64,000 nucleotides of DNA. Source: Enterobacter asburiae. Its GTDB lineage: Bacteria; Pseudomonadota; Gammaproteobacteria; Enterobacterales; Enterobacteriaceae. The notes below the pieces were generated by a model, which saw only the letters and a list, made by a program, of their open reading frames with translations, ran no database searches and had not been told where the DNA came from. Made by a program: the position numbers and the translations under genes. This document shows positions 9,175 through 20,641 of this stretch, one piece after another (the first letter of the stretch is position 1; the number at the start of each line of letters is the position of its first letter). The stretch is from positions 4,402,001 through 4,466,000 of the forward strand of contig JAAQVN010000001.1 of NCBI GenBank assembly GCA_011754535.1, read 5' to 3'.

Positions 9175-10004
9175 TTCACCTCCCGGGCAAAAAGCGCGTT
9201 AATCTGTTCGGCATCGGCCTGTTTGCGGGTGTCGAAATTGGTCAGACGGTTCAGGTAATCGTCGTAGTTATCGGTGCGGTGTTTCGCCGGGACGCCTTTG
9301 GCAATCGCCTCGTTCATCGCGGCTTTCACCACGTTTACGCCGTCGCCCACCAGGGCATCCACCAGCCTGCTTTGATAGCGCACTTCGCCGCCGGTCATGC
9401 TCCAGATAAACGGACGGTCGCGGGAGTCGTACTCTTCAATGCCCGCTTCCTGCTCGATAACCTGCGGACCGTTCAGACCGAGACGTGCTTCGCGGGTCAC
9501 AATCAGGTAGCTGCACAGCGCCGCCGCGATGGACATGCCGCCGAAGCAGCCCACGGTCCCGGCCACAATCCCGATAACGGGCGTGTAGCGACGCAGGTCT
9601 ACAATCGCCGCGTGGATATCGGCAATCGCCGCCAGGCCGAGATTAGCCTCCTGCAGACGCACGCCGCCGGTTTCGAGGCACAGCACTGCCTGAGTCGGAA
9701 TGCCGTTGCGGTTATCTTCCGCCGCCAGCTCCAGCGCCGCCGCCATTTTGGCTCCGGACACTTCGCCCATGCTGCCGCCCTGGAACGCGCCTTCAATCGC
9801 GACCACGACCGCAGGCTGACCGTTGATGGTGCCTTTCGCCACCACCATGCCGTCATCGGCCTGCGGGACAATGCCCTGTGGCCCAAGCCACGGGGAGATA
9901 ATGCCTTCAAACGGATCCAGCAGTTCGCGGTAGCTGCCGTCATCCAGCAGGGCTTGCGCGCGCTGGCGCGCTTTTAGTTCGATAAAGCTGCTGTCATCAC
10001 GCAT
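9171..10004 (-). CDS. mdcD: Malonate decarboxylase beta subunit MdcD
   Basis: A 277-residue subunit of the acyl-carrier-linked malonyl decarboxylase, partner of MdcE. It has a carboxyltransferase fold related to acetyl-CoA carboxylase beta subunits; the motif ETGGVRLQEANLGL and the glycine-rich GTVGCFGGMSIAAAL are visible in the middle. It overlaps mdcC at its start and mdcE at its end, each by a few bases, as expected for subunits made in fixed ratio. No zinc ribbon is present at the N terminus. Confidence 0.93.
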   Translation of the reverse strand: MRDDSSFIELKARQRAQALLDDGSYRELLDPFEGIISPWLGPQGIVPQADDGMVVAKGTINGQPAVVVAIEGAFQGGSMGEVSGAKMAAALELAAEDNRNGIPTQAVLCLETGGVRLQEANLGLAAIADIHAAIVDLRRYTPVIGIVAGTVGCFGGMSIAAALCSYLIVTREARLGLNGPQVIEQEAGIEEYDSRDRPFIWSMTGGEVRYQSRLVDALVGDGVNVVKAAMNEAIAKGVPAKHRTDNYDDYLNRLTNFDTRKQADAEQINALFAREVK

Positions 10005-10296
10005 GGCTCACCCCCTCAAAAACCTGTTCGATGCGAATGCGGGCTACGCCCGGCGTCGCGCCGAAGTCGTGGATGGTCAGTTTGCCTGCAGGCAGGCTGC
10101 TGACGGTGTGCAGGCGGTTGAACAGCGCCTCCCAGCGGCCACGGCTGTTGTCGACGGAGGTGGTGATATCAACGATTAAGGTCTGGCCCGGTTCGGCGGT
10201 GAAGAGCACCTCCATATCCCCGGAGCCGACGACGCCTGCCAGCGCCCTGCCGCTTAACGCGCGGCTGGCGGGCATGGTCAATGTAATTTTTTCCAT
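9997..10296 (-). CDS. mdcC: Malonate decarboxylase acyl carrier protein MdcC (delta subunit)
   Basis: A 99-residue carrier that holds the acetyl or malonyl group on a phosphoribosyl-dephospho-CoA arm. The attachment serine is Ser25 in GVVGSGDMEV, in the same position as in the Klebsiella protein as I recall it. It is unrelated to the 4'-phosphopantetheine carriers of fatty acid synthesis. Its stop overlaps the mdcD start, and mdcB ends nine bases upstream of it. Confidence 0.92.
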   Translation of the reverse strand: MEKITLTMPASRALSGRALAGVVGSGDMEVLFTAEPGQTLIVDITTSVDNSRGRWEALFNRLHTVSSLPAGKLTIHDFGATPGVARIRIEQVFEGVSHA

Positions 10297-10305
10297 AACA
10301 TCCTC

Positions 10306-11163
10306 TTAATGCTTTGAATAAGGCGTTTCGACACGATCGAGAAACAGCGCGGCGGCAAGCAGGTCGGCAGCACCGCCCGGTGAAGCGTTAAGCGCCAGCA
10401 TCTGACGGTCCAGGTTCGCCAGCGCCTGCTGGCCTTCGGACGTTGCACAGCCTCCGGCGTTCAGTACAGCGCGGGCACCGCTCTGCATGGCGTCCAGCCC
10501 CTCCATTCCGGCGCGGGACAGCACGCAGGTATCGGTGAGCGAGGTCATGATGGCCATCAGCGCGTCGAGCCTGGCGTACGTTTCGCTGCTGCCGTTGAGA
10601 CGGCTGAGGCGAAGCTGCGGCAATGCGCGCAGCATAACGTGCGGGAATGCCTGCTGCGCCTCTTCACGCGCGCCCGGCACGCGGTAGCGGTGCGTGGCTC
10701 GCAGGCCTTTGCTGAACACTTTCGGTGCCGCCTCGTCCGGGAGTTTCGCCAGCTGCGCGGCAGTGTTCGCGACGGCCTGCGCAGTTGCATCCCCGCCCAA
10801 CATCGCCACCGCGCTTACCAGCAATCCCAGCGCCCAGATCGCGCCACGATGGGTATTCACCCCGTCGGTGGCCGCCATCATCTGCTTCTCGCCTTCGCGG
10901 CCAAGACGGCCAACGGTTTGTCGAAGCGCAATATCTGCCGGACGCAGCCAGCTTTGCTGCGCCAGCGCCTGAAACGTGGGGGTCAGGCTGCGCGCGGAGC
11001 GCTCCATCAGCGCAAGGGATAAATCGTGGTGCGCGCCGTTCCCCCGACTGTCCACCAGACCGGGTTTCGGGCTTAAACGTGCTTCGTCAATCAGACACTG
11101 CGTGGCGGTTCGCGCCAGCCATTCGGCACCGCCTTCAGCCTGAATCTGGGGCAGAAGTGTCAT
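10306..11163 (-). CDS. mdcB: Triphosphoribosyl-dephospho-CoA synthase MdcB
   Basis: A 285-residue enzyme of the CitG family that joins ATP and dephospho-CoA to make the precursor of the MdcC prosthetic group. Family stretches include SPKPGLVDSRGNGAHHD near residues 32-48 and TDGVNTHRGAIWALG in the middle. The start overlaps the mdcA stop by one base (TAATG). It works with MdcG, which transfers the finished group to MdcC. Confidence 0.92.
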   Translation of the reverse strand: MTLLPQIQAEGGAEWLARTATQCLIDEARLSPKPGLVDSRGNGAHHDLSLALMERSARSLTPTFQALAQQSWLRPADIALRQTVGRLGREGEKQMMAATDGVNTHRGAIWALGLLVSAVAMLGGDATAQAVANTAAQLAKLPDEAAPKVFSKGLRATHRYRVPGAREEAQQAFPHVMLRALPQLRLSRLNGSSETYARLDALMAIMTSLTDTCVLSRAGMEGLDAMQSGARAVLNAGGCATSEGQQALANLDRQMLALNASPGGAADLLAAALFLDRVETPYSKH

Positions 11164-12818
11164 TACCAGCTCCGGAATTTCGCAGGTGGGTTATACAGAC
11201 CGCCGGACCACTCCACGAGGTCAGACACGCTGCCCGCAGCCAGCAGAGAGCGGGTGGCGTCGGTGCGGCGGATCCCCATATCTTCCGGATACACCACCTT
11301 GCCGCTCTGGCGCAGTTCCGCCACGCGCCTGGCGTCCACACCCAGGCCGATATCGGTGATCCCCGCAACGGCGGCAACCATGGCACGACGCTCTTCCAGA
11401 TCTTTCGCCCGGTAGAGGTAGGCAATCCCCTCTTCCGTCAGCACGTGCGTCACGTCATCGCCGTAAATCATCACCGGTGCCAGCGGCATGCCGGAGGCTT
11501 TCGCCACGTCTACGGCATCGAGTTTTTCCACGAAGGTTGGCTTCACGCCCGCCTGGAAGGTTTCCACCATCTGCACGACGAGTTTTTTACCGCGCTGCAT
11601 TGGGTCAGGCTCGGTGATCATGTTCAGCCAGGCCGGCGTGGCGTGGCGGCGACCATGCGGGTCATGGCCCATGTTTGGCGCACCACCGAAGCCAGAAAGA
11701 CGACCGCGAGTCACGGTTGAGGAGTTGGCGTAACCGTCAACCTGCAGCGTAGAGCCGATGAACATATCCACCGCGTACTGGCCTGCCAGCTGGCAGAAGG
11801 CGCGGTTGGAACGCATGGAGCCGTCGGCACCGGTAAAGAACACGTCCGGACGGGCGCGGATGTACTCTTCCATCCCCAGCTCGCCGCCGAAGCAGTGCAC
11901 GCTTTCGACCCAGCCGCTTTCAATGGCCGGAATCAGCGTCGGATGTGGATTCAACGTCCAGTGCTTACAGATTTTGCCCTTCAGACCGAGCTGTTCGCCG
12001 TAGGTAGGTAGCAGCAGCTCAATCGCCGCAGTGTTAAAGCCGATACCGTGGTTCAGGGACTGCACCTGATGCTCCGCGTAGATGCCTTTGATGGCCATCA
12101 TCGCCATCAGAATATGTTCCTGTTTAATCAGGCGCGGGTCGCGGGTGAACAGCGGTTCGATGAAGAACGGCTTGTCTGCAACGACCACGTAGTCAATCCA
12201 GGAGCCTGGAATATCTACGCGCGGCAGATCGCACTCGTCGTCCACCAGCTCGTTCACCTGTGCGATGACGATACCGTCGTGGAACGCAGCGGCTTCCACC
12301 AGCGCCGGGGTATCTTCGGTACTCGCCCCGGTGTAGAGGTTGCCTTTGCGATCCGCTTTAAAACCGGCAATCAGCGCCACGTTGGGCGAAAGGTCGACAT
12401 AGAGGCGTGAGTACAGTTCGATGTAGGTATGGATCGCGCCGATTTCGAGCTGACCATCTTCCAGCAACTGGGAGATCCGCAGGCTTTGTGTCCCGGAGAA
12501 GGAGAAGTCCAGCTTGCGGGCGATGCCTTTTTCAAAGATATCCAGATGCTCGCTGCGGCCAACGCTCGGCATGATCATATGCAGGTCGTGGACGATTTGC
12601 GGGTTCACTTCGGCAAGCGAGCGGGACAGAAAATCCGCCTGCTTCTGGTTGTTGCCCTCCAGTACGACTTTGTCGCCCGGTGCGATCAGTTTTTCCAGCA
12701 TGCCGACAATATCGCCGGTTGGCAGTACTTTCCCCTGCACCGGTACGGACGCCAGTCGACGCGCTTTCTCGCTGCGTCGTGTGTTCCATTGCCGCGCGGG
12801 TGTTTGCCCAGATAACAT
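11163..12818 (-). CDS. mdcA: Malonate decarboxylase alpha subunit MdcA (acetyl-S-ACP:malonate ACP transferase)
   Basis: A 551-residue CoA-transferase-like subunit that swaps the acetyl group on the carrier protein for malonate, starting each catalytic cycle. It is the first gene of the minus-strand operon and has an excellent GGAGG ribosome site before the ATG. Recognisable segments are VVLEGNNQKQADFLSR near the N terminus and GFGGAPNMGHDPHGRRHATP around residue 390. The upstream 228 bp, shared with divergent yheT, must contain the operon promoter and the MdcR target. Confidence 0.94.
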   Translation of the reverse strand: MLSGQTPARQWNTRRSEKARRLASVPVQGKVLPTGDIVGMLEKLIAPGDKVVLEGNNQKQADFLSRSLAEVNPQIVHDLHMIMPSVGRSEHLDIFEKGIARKLDFSFSGTQSLRISQLLEDGQLEIGAIHTYIELYSRLYVDLSPNVALIAGFKADRKGNLYTGASTEDTPALVEAAAFHDGIVIAQVNELVDDECDLPRVDIPGSWIDYVVVADKPFFIEPLFTRDPRLIKQEHILMAMMAIKGIYAEHQVQSLNHGIGFNTAAIELLLPTYGEQLGLKGKICKHWTLNPHPTLIPAIESGWVESVHCFGGELGMEEYIRARPDVFFTGADGSMRSNRAFCQLAGQYAVDMFIGSTLQVDGYANSSTVTRGRLSGFGGAPNMGHDPHGRRHATPAWLNMITEPDPMQRGKKLVVQMVETFQAGVKPTFVEKLDAVDVAKASGMPLAPVMIYGDDVTHVLTEEGIAYLYRAKDLEERRAMVAAVAGITDIGLGVDARRVAELRQSGKVVYPEDMGIRRTDATRSLLAAGSVSDLVEWSGGLYNPPAKFRSW

Positions 12819-13046
12819 TATTAACCTCCTGATTCAGCACATCATTCTGATTTGCTTAACGTTGAGTAAAGTCTGCGCTCTGGCGAGAAAGGCATCAATT
12901 AAGCGTAGGGCGGAATCATTAGCCTGAGAGTAATAATCAAGGTAAATATTTGTGATCGGGATCAGTTCCTGGTTCGGAAATCCAGGCTAAACGGGGTACA
13001 ATTCGGAAAGTATCGTAAATTTCCGACAAGAATCAGCATCGCGCTT
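12819..13046. promoter_or_regulatory. mdcA-yheT divergent control region
   Basis: This 228 bp gap serves two divergent genes. A CRP-like site TGTGATCGGGATCAGT lies at 12951-12966 (left half perfect, right half 3 of 5). TCGGAAA occurs at 12974-12980 and 13003-13009 and inverted as TTTCCGA at 13020-13026, the last two forming a 7 bp inverted repeat. TACAAT at 12997-13002 is a possible -10 for yheT. I could not fix the mdcA promoter or a LysR T-N11-A box with confidence. Confidence 0.4.
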
Positions 13047-14069
13047 ATGACCCAAATCATTCCATCAGACTTCGACATTGCGGCCGAAGACAGCACCGAG
13101 TTCGTGCCACTGCGCGGCGTGGCCAATCCCCATTTGCAGACCATGCTGCCGCGGCTGATCCGCCGCAAGGTTCAGTTCACTCCGCACTGGCAGCGGCTTG
13201 ACCTGCCAGACGGTGATTTTCTGGATCTCGCCTGGAGCGAAGCGCCGGAACAGGCGCGTCATAAGCCGCGGCTGGTGGTCTTTCACGGTCTCGAGGGGAG
13301 CCTGCACAGTCCGTATGCACATGGGTTAATTGAGGCGGCAAAAGCGCGCGGCTGGCTCGGCGTGGTGATGCATTTTCGCGGCTGTAGCGGCGAGCCGAAC
13401 CGGCAGAAACGCATTTATCACTCGGGTGAAACCGAAGACGGAACGTGGTTTTTACACTGGCTGCGGAACAACTTTGGCACCGTGCCAACCGCCGCGGTGG
13501 GCTATTCGCTGGGCGGAAATATGCTCGCCTGCCTGCTGGCCAAAGAGGGCGACAGCGTACCGCTGAATGCTGCAGTGATTGTTTCCGCGCCGTTTATGCT
13601 GGAGCAGTGCAGCTACCATATGGATAAAGGCTTTTCCCGCGTCTATCAGCGCTACCTGCTTAACCTGCTGAAGGCCAACGCGGCGCGTAAGCTCAAGGCC
13701 TACCCGGATACCCTGCCGGTAAGCCTGCGCCAGTTGAAAAAGGTGCGTCGTATTCGTGAGTTCGACGATCTGATCACTGCGAAAATCCACGGCTTCGCCG
13801 ATGCAATTGACTATTATCGTCAGTGCAGCGCCATGCCGCTGCTCAGCAAAATCACGCAGCCGACGCTGATCATTCACGCCAAGGATGACCCGTTTATGGA
13901 TCACCACTCGATCCCCGCGCAGGAATTCCTGCCCGACAACGTTCACTATCAGTTAACTGAACATGGCGGCCACGTTGGGTTTATCGGCGGCACACTGCGC
14001 CGCCCGAAAATGTGGCTGGAGGCGCGTATTCCTGACTGGCTTACTCCTTACCTGGACGGTGCAAAATGA
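13047..14069 (+). CDS. yheT: YheT family alpha/beta hydrolase
   Basis: A 340-residue alpha/beta hydrolase of unknown substrate, in the ABHD1/3-type esterase group. The nucleophile elbow GYSLGGN places Ser154, the last catalytic residue is probably His309 in HGGHVGF, and an oxyanion-side motif VFHGLEGS lies near residue 75. The stop overlaps yheU by four bases (ATGA). In E. coli it follows yheS directly; here the mdc cluster lies between, so it needs a promoter in the mdcA-yheT gap. Confidence 0.92.
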   Translation: MTQIIPSDFDIAAEDSTEFVPLRGVANPHLQTMLPRLIRRKVQFTPHWQRLDLPDGDFLDLAWSEAPEQARHKPRLVVFHGLEGSLHSPYAHGLIEAAKARGWLGVVMHFRGCSGEPNRQKRIYHSGETEDGTWFLHWLRNNFGTVPTAAVGYSLGGNMLACLLAKEGDSVPLNAAVIVSAPFMLEQCSYHMDKGFSRVYQRYLLNLLKANAARKLKAYPDTLPVSLRQLKKVRRIREFDDLITAKIHGFADAIDYYRQCSAMPLLSKITQPTLIIHAKDDPFMDHHSIPAQEFLPDNVHYQLTEHGGHVGFIGGTLRRPKMWLEARIPDWLTPYLDGAK

Positions 14070-14284
14070 TCATTCCCTGGCAAGATCTGGCTCCCGAAAC
14101 GCTCGATAATCTGATTGAAAGCTTTGTATTACGCGAAGGCACCGATTATGGTGAACATGAGCGTTCGCTTGAGCAAAAGGTCAACGATGTTAAACGCCAG
14201 CTGAAAAGCGGCGACGTGGTGCTGGTGTGGTCAGAACTGCATGAGACGGTCAATATCATGCCCCGCAACGCGTTTCACGGCTGA
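14066..14284 (+). CDS. yheU: YheU family protein
   Basis: A 72-residue conserved protein of unknown function (UPF0270 family). The sequence [20 protein letters not shown] is typical and is followed by a short charged helical segment with [20 protein letters not shown]. Translation is coupled to yheT through an ATGA overlap, and prkB follows after 30 bp. No catalytic motif is visible, and no function can be given from the sequence. Confidence 0.9.
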   Translation: MIIPWQDLAPETLDNLIESFVLREGTDYGEHERSLEQKVNDVKRQLKSGDVVLVWSELHETVNIMPRNAFHG

Positions 14285-14314
14285 TCTTCCAACCTTTTCA
14301 GTCAGGGAGTTGCT

Positions 14315-15184
14315 ATGTCTGCCAGACATCCCATTATTGCCGTTACGGGGTCGAGTGGTGCGGGAACCACCACCACCAGCCTCGCTTTTCGCAAGATTTT
14401 CGCCCAGCTGAATCTCCGTTCGGCGGAGGTCGAAGGCGACAGCTTTCACCGCTATACGCGTCCGGAGATGGACATGGCGATCCGCAAGGCGCGCGATCTG
14501 GGTAAACACATCAGCTACTTCGGCCCGGAAGCCAATGATTTCGGTCTGCTGGAGCAAACCTTCCGCGAATACGGGCAGAGCGGTACCGGGCAGTCCCGCA
14601 AGTATCTTCACACCTACGATGAAGCCGTACCCTGGAACCAGGTACCGGGCACCTTTACCCCCTGGCAACCGCTGCCGGAACCCACCGATGTATTATTTTA
14701 TGAAGGATTGCACGGCGGCGTGGTTACGCCTCAGCACGACGTGGCGCGCCACGTGGATCTTCTGGTCGGGGTGGTCCCTATCGTTAACCTGGAGTGGATC
14801 CAGAAGCTAACGCGTGACATGAGCGAGCGCGGCCATTCGCGCGAGGCGGTGATGGACTCCGTGGTGCGCTCCATGGAAGACTACATCAATTACCTCACGC
14901 CACAGTTCTCCCGCACCCACATTAACTTCCAACGCGTGCCGACGGTGGACACCTCCAATCCGTTCGCGGCGAAAAGCATCCCGTCGCTGGACGAGAGCTT
15001 TGTGGTGATCCACTTCCGCAATCTTGAAGGCATTGATTACCCCTGGCTGCTGGCGATGCTGCAGGGCTCGTTTATTTCGCACATGAATACGTTAGTGGTG
15101 CCGGGTGGAAAAATGGGGCTGGCAATGGAGCTCATCATGACGCCGCTGGTTCAGCGGTTGATGGAAGGGAAGCAGATCGCGTAA
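14315..15184 (+). CDS. prkB: Phosphoribulokinase-like protein PrkB
   Basis: A 289-residue P-loop kinase of the phosphoribulokinase/uridine kinase fold. The P-loop is GSSGAGTTT at residues 12-20, close to the form seen in true phosphoribulokinases. The enterobacterial protein has no known Calvin-cycle role, since RuBisCO is absent from these organisms; the physiological substrate is unknown. It ends the yheT-yheU-prkB unit and is followed by a dispersed repeat hairpin. Confidence 0.9.
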   Translation: MSARHPIIAVTGSSGAGTTTTSLAFRKIFAQLNLRSAEVEGDSFHRYTRPEMDMAIRKARDLGKHISYFGPEANDFGLLEQTFREYGQSGTGQSRKYLHTYDEAVPWNQVPGTFTPWQPLPEPTDVLFYEGLHGGVVTPQHDVARHVDLLVGVVPIVNLEWIQKLTRDMSERGHSREAVMDSVVRSMEDYINYLTPQFSRTHINFQRVPTVDTSNPFAAKSIPSLDESFVVIHFRNLEGIDYPWLLAMLQGSFISHMNTLVVPGGKMGLAMELIMTPLVQRLMEGKQIA

Positions 15185-15190
15185 AGATGT

Positions 15191-15230
15191 TCCCTCTCCC
15201 CGTGGGAGAGGGTTAGGGTGAGGGCATCAA
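15191..15230. repeat. Dispersed CCCTCTCCC hairpin repeat, copy 1
   Basis: CCCTCTCCC and GGGAGAGGG arms with a 4 nt centre, followed by TTAGGGTGAGGGCATCA. The same element recurs at 42085, 47209, 49185, 54487 and 61848. It lies between the convergent prkB and yhfA. Confidence 0.8.
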
Positions 15231-15250
15231 CACGCACGATGCCCCGTGAA

Positions 15251-15655
15251 TCACACCTCAATCACTTCATACGAATGCGTAATTTTTACCGCTTTCTCCA
15301 GCATTAGCGCCACAGAGCAGTACTTCTCCGCAGACAGGTCCACCGCGCGTGAAACCGCCGCGTCTTTCAGCGCTTTCCCGGTGACAACAAAGTGCAGATT
15401 AATGTGGGTGAACAGGCGTGGCGCCTCTTCGCGACGTTCTGAGGTGAGTTTAACCTCGCAATCCGTTACGTCATGACGACCTTTTTGCAGAATCGACACC
15501 ACGTCAATCGCGCTGCATCCACCAGCCGCCATCAGCACCATTTCCATTGGGCTCGGCGCTTTATCGCCGGAGTTACCATCCATCAAAATCTGGTGTCCTG
15601 ACGCGGACTCCCCCAGGAACGTTAAACCTTCAACCCACTTCACGCGCGCTTGCAT
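15251..15655 (-). CDS. yhfA: OsmC family protein YhfA
   Basis: A 134-residue OsmC/Ohr-type protein. The two cysteines expected of peroxidatic family members are visible in GGCSAIDVV and EKYCSVALML. Its physiological substrate is not established. The start at 15655 (MQARVKW) matches the family length; two in-frame ATGs lie just upstream. It is divergent from crp across a long control region, as in E. coli. Confidence 0.9.
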   Translation of the reverse strand: MQARVKWVEGLTFLGESASGHQILMDGNSGDKAPSPMEMVLMAAGGCSAIDVVSILQKGRHDVTDCEVKLTSERREEAPRLFTHINLHFVVTGKALKDAAVSRAVDLSAEKYCSVALMLEKAVKITHSYEVIEV

Positions 15656-15966
15656 ATTCATTAACTCCAACGTTGCATTTTTGGTGACAGATTACGCGTG
15701 CGTTACATTTCTCGCAATGGAAGGCGACCTGCATCATGCTGAAGCGAGACACCAGGAGACACGCGGCGAAAGCTATGCTAAAACACTCAGGATGCTACAG
15801 TAATACATTGACGTTACACATGTATGCAGAGGACATCAAACTTTACTGGCTGCGAAACGTTACGACAGCCGACTTCCCAGGGTATGGGTAAGAATTCGAT
15901 TGCAACCCCAGAGTCCGGATGCATCTGATGACTCTGGTGACAGCTTATAACAGAGGATAACAGCGC
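15656..15966. promoter_or_regulatory. yhfA-crp divergent control region
   Basis: A 311 bp gap with no gene. The segment around 15770-15840 resembles the E. coli crp promoter: an extended -10, TGCTACAGT, at 15793-15801 would start a crp transcript near 15808 with a leader of about 160 nt. The ribosome site GAGG lies before the ATG at 15967. Autoregulation by CRP is known for E. coli; I could not place a clear TGTGA-N6-TCACA here. Confidence 0.5.
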
Positions 15967-16599
15967 ATGGTGCTTGGCAAACCGCAAACAGACCCGACTC
16001 TCGAATGGTTCTTGTCTCATTGCCACATTCATAAGTACCCATCGAAGAGCACGCTGATTCACCAGGGTGAAAAAGCGGAAACGTTGTATTACATCGTCAA
16101 AGGCTCGGTGGCAGTGCTGATCAAAGATGAGGAAGGGAAAGAGATGATCCTTTCTTATCTGAACCAGGGCGATTTTATCGGTGAACTGGGCCTGTTTGAA
16201 GAAGGCCAGGAACGTAGCGCCTGGGTTCGTGCAAAGACAGCATGTGAAGTGGCTGAAATTTCTTACAAGAAATTCCGTCAGCTGATTCAGGTAAACCCTG
16301 ACATCCTGATGCGTCTTTCTTCCCAGATGGCGCGCCGTCTGCAGGTGACGTCAGAGAAAGTGGGTAACCTCGCCTTCCTGGACGTGACCGGCCGTATCGC
16401 GCAAACCCTGCTGAACCTGGCGAAACAGCCAGACGCTATGACCCACCCGGACGGCATGCAAATTAAAATTACCCGTCAGGAAATTGGTCAGATCGTTGGT
16501 TGCTCCCGTGAAACAGTGGGCCGTATTCTGAAAATGCTGGAAGATCAAAACCTGATCTCCGCCCACGGTAAAACCATCGTGGTTTACGGAACCCGTTAA
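15967..16599 (+). CDS. crp: cAMP receptor protein CRP
   Basis: The 210-residue global regulator of carbon catabolite control. The cyclic-nucleotide-binding domain (about residues 20-110, with GELGLF and ERSAWVRA of the cAMP pocket) is followed by the long dimer helix and a helix-turn-helix, [20 protein letters not shown], near residues 169-188. The sequence is nearly identical to E. coli; the visible difference is RLSSQMARR in the dimer helix where E. coli has RLSAQ. A good intrinsic terminator follows. Likely targets in this window lie before tsgA, pckA and possibly mdcA. Confidence 0.98.
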   Translation: MVLGKPQTDPTLEWFLSHCHIHKYPSKSTLIHQGEKAETLYYIVKGSVAVLIKDEEGKEMILSYLNQGDFIGELGLFEEGQERSAWVRAKTACEVAEISYKKFRQLIQVNPDILMRLSSQMARRLQVTSEKVGNLAFLDVTGRIAQTLLNLAKQPDAMTHPDGMQIKITRQEIGQIVGCSRETVGRILKMLEDQNLISAHGKTIVVYGTR

Positions 16600-16607
16600 T
16601 CCTGCTT

Positions 16608-16650
16608 AAACGGCGTGCCATCGCGAGGTGTCACGCCGTTTTTGTCTCTT
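16608..16650 (+). terminator. Intrinsic terminator after crp
   Basis: AAACGGCGTG at 16608-16617 pairs with CACGCCGTTT at 16632-16641, followed by TTGTCTCTT. It starts nine bases after the crp stop and separates crp from yhfK. Confidence 0.85.
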
Positions 16651-16656
16651 TTCCCC

Positions 16657-19982
<3,326 letters not shown>

Positions 19983-19992
19983 TCACATTGAT

Positions 19993-20031
19993 TGTGAAAA
20001 TATAATCACAAAATATGCATAAAAAATCACA
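19993..20031 (-). promoter_or_regulatory. Tandem ARG boxes (ArgR operator) of argD
   Basis: Two 18 bp sites, TGTGAAAATATAATCACA at 19993-20010 and TATGCATAAAAAATCACA at 20014-20031, each fit 10 of the 12 fixed positions of the ARG box consensus TGAAT-N4-ATTCA with flanks. They are separated by exactly 3 bp, the spacing required for one ArgR hexamer. Confidence 0.85.
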
Positions 20032-20047
20032 GCAAGGCAACAGATAT

Positions 20048-20611
20048 TCAGCGATTGAGGAAATTTGCCAGCAGCGCATGCCCCTGCTCGCTGAGGATAC
20101 TTTCCGGGTGGAACTGTACGCCTTCGAGCTCCCACTCGCGGTGGCGAATCCCCATGATCTCCTGCGTATCGCTCCAGGCGGTCACGTCAAAGCAGTCGGG
20201 CAGCGTCGGCGGGTCAATCACCAGCGAATGGTAGCGCGTCACGGTTAACGGGTTATTAAGCCCTGTGAATACGCCCGTGCCGGTGTGGGTAACCGGAGAG
20301 GTTTTTCCGTGCATCACTTTTGCGGCACGCACGATGGTAGCCCCAAATACCTGGGCAATCGCCTGATGACCCAGACAGACGCCCAGGATCGGCAGCCTGC
20401 CGGCATAGTGGTGAATAACGTCCAGAGAAATGCCCGATTCCGATGGCGTACACGGCCCCGGCGAAATGACGATTTTCTGCGGAGCCAGCGACTCGATATC
20501 GGCCAGGCTGAGCTCGTCGTTGCGGCGGACAACCACCTCTGCACCCAGTTCGCAAAAATACTGGTAAAGGTTCCAGGTGAAAGAATCGTAGTTATCTATC
20601 AGCAGAATCAT
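20048..20611 (-). CDS. pabA: Aminodeoxychorismate synthase glutamine amidotransferase PabA
   Basis: A 187-residue class I glutaminase subunit that feeds ammonia to PabB for p-aminobenzoate and folate synthesis. The catalytic cysteine is Cys79 in GVCLGHQ; the partner His and Glu are in QFHPES near residue 168. The start codon follows directly after a GGCGGC/GCCGCC hairpin whose loop contains the GGGAG ribosome site. The gene lies 30 bp after the fused yhfG-fic gene, so the two are probably co-transcribed, as fic-pabA is in E. coli. Confidence 0.95.
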   Translation of the reverse strand: MILLIDNYDSFTWNLYQYFCELGAEVVVRRNDELSLADIESLAPQKIVISPGPCTPSESGISLDVIHHYAGRLPILGVCLGHQAIAQVFGATIVRAAKVMHGKTSPVTHTGTGVFTGLNNPLTVTRYHSLVIDPPTLPDCFDVTAWSDTQEIMGIRHREWELEGVQFHPESILSEQGHALLANFLNR

Positions 20612-20636
20612 GGCGGCTCCCGAAAAAAATGCCGCC
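20612..20636 (-). promoter_or_regulatory. Hairpin spanning the pabA ribosome-binding site
   Basis: On the minus strand GGCGGC, then a 13 nt loop with seven T and CGGGA, then GCCGCC directly before the pabA ATG. The Shine-Dalgarno bases lie at the loop-stem edge, so folding could limit pabA translation unless ribosomes arrive from the upstream fic gene. Confidence 0.45.
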
Positions 20637-20641
20637 CTATT

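Noticed and set aside
8958..9977. A 339-codon plus-strand open frame across mdcD/mdcE
   Set aside because: Antisense shadow of two overlapping, clearly homologous mdc genes.
16615..16656. GTG start for yhfK at 16615
   Set aside because: It lies in the stem of the crp terminator and has no ribosome site; the ATG at 16657 matches the family start.
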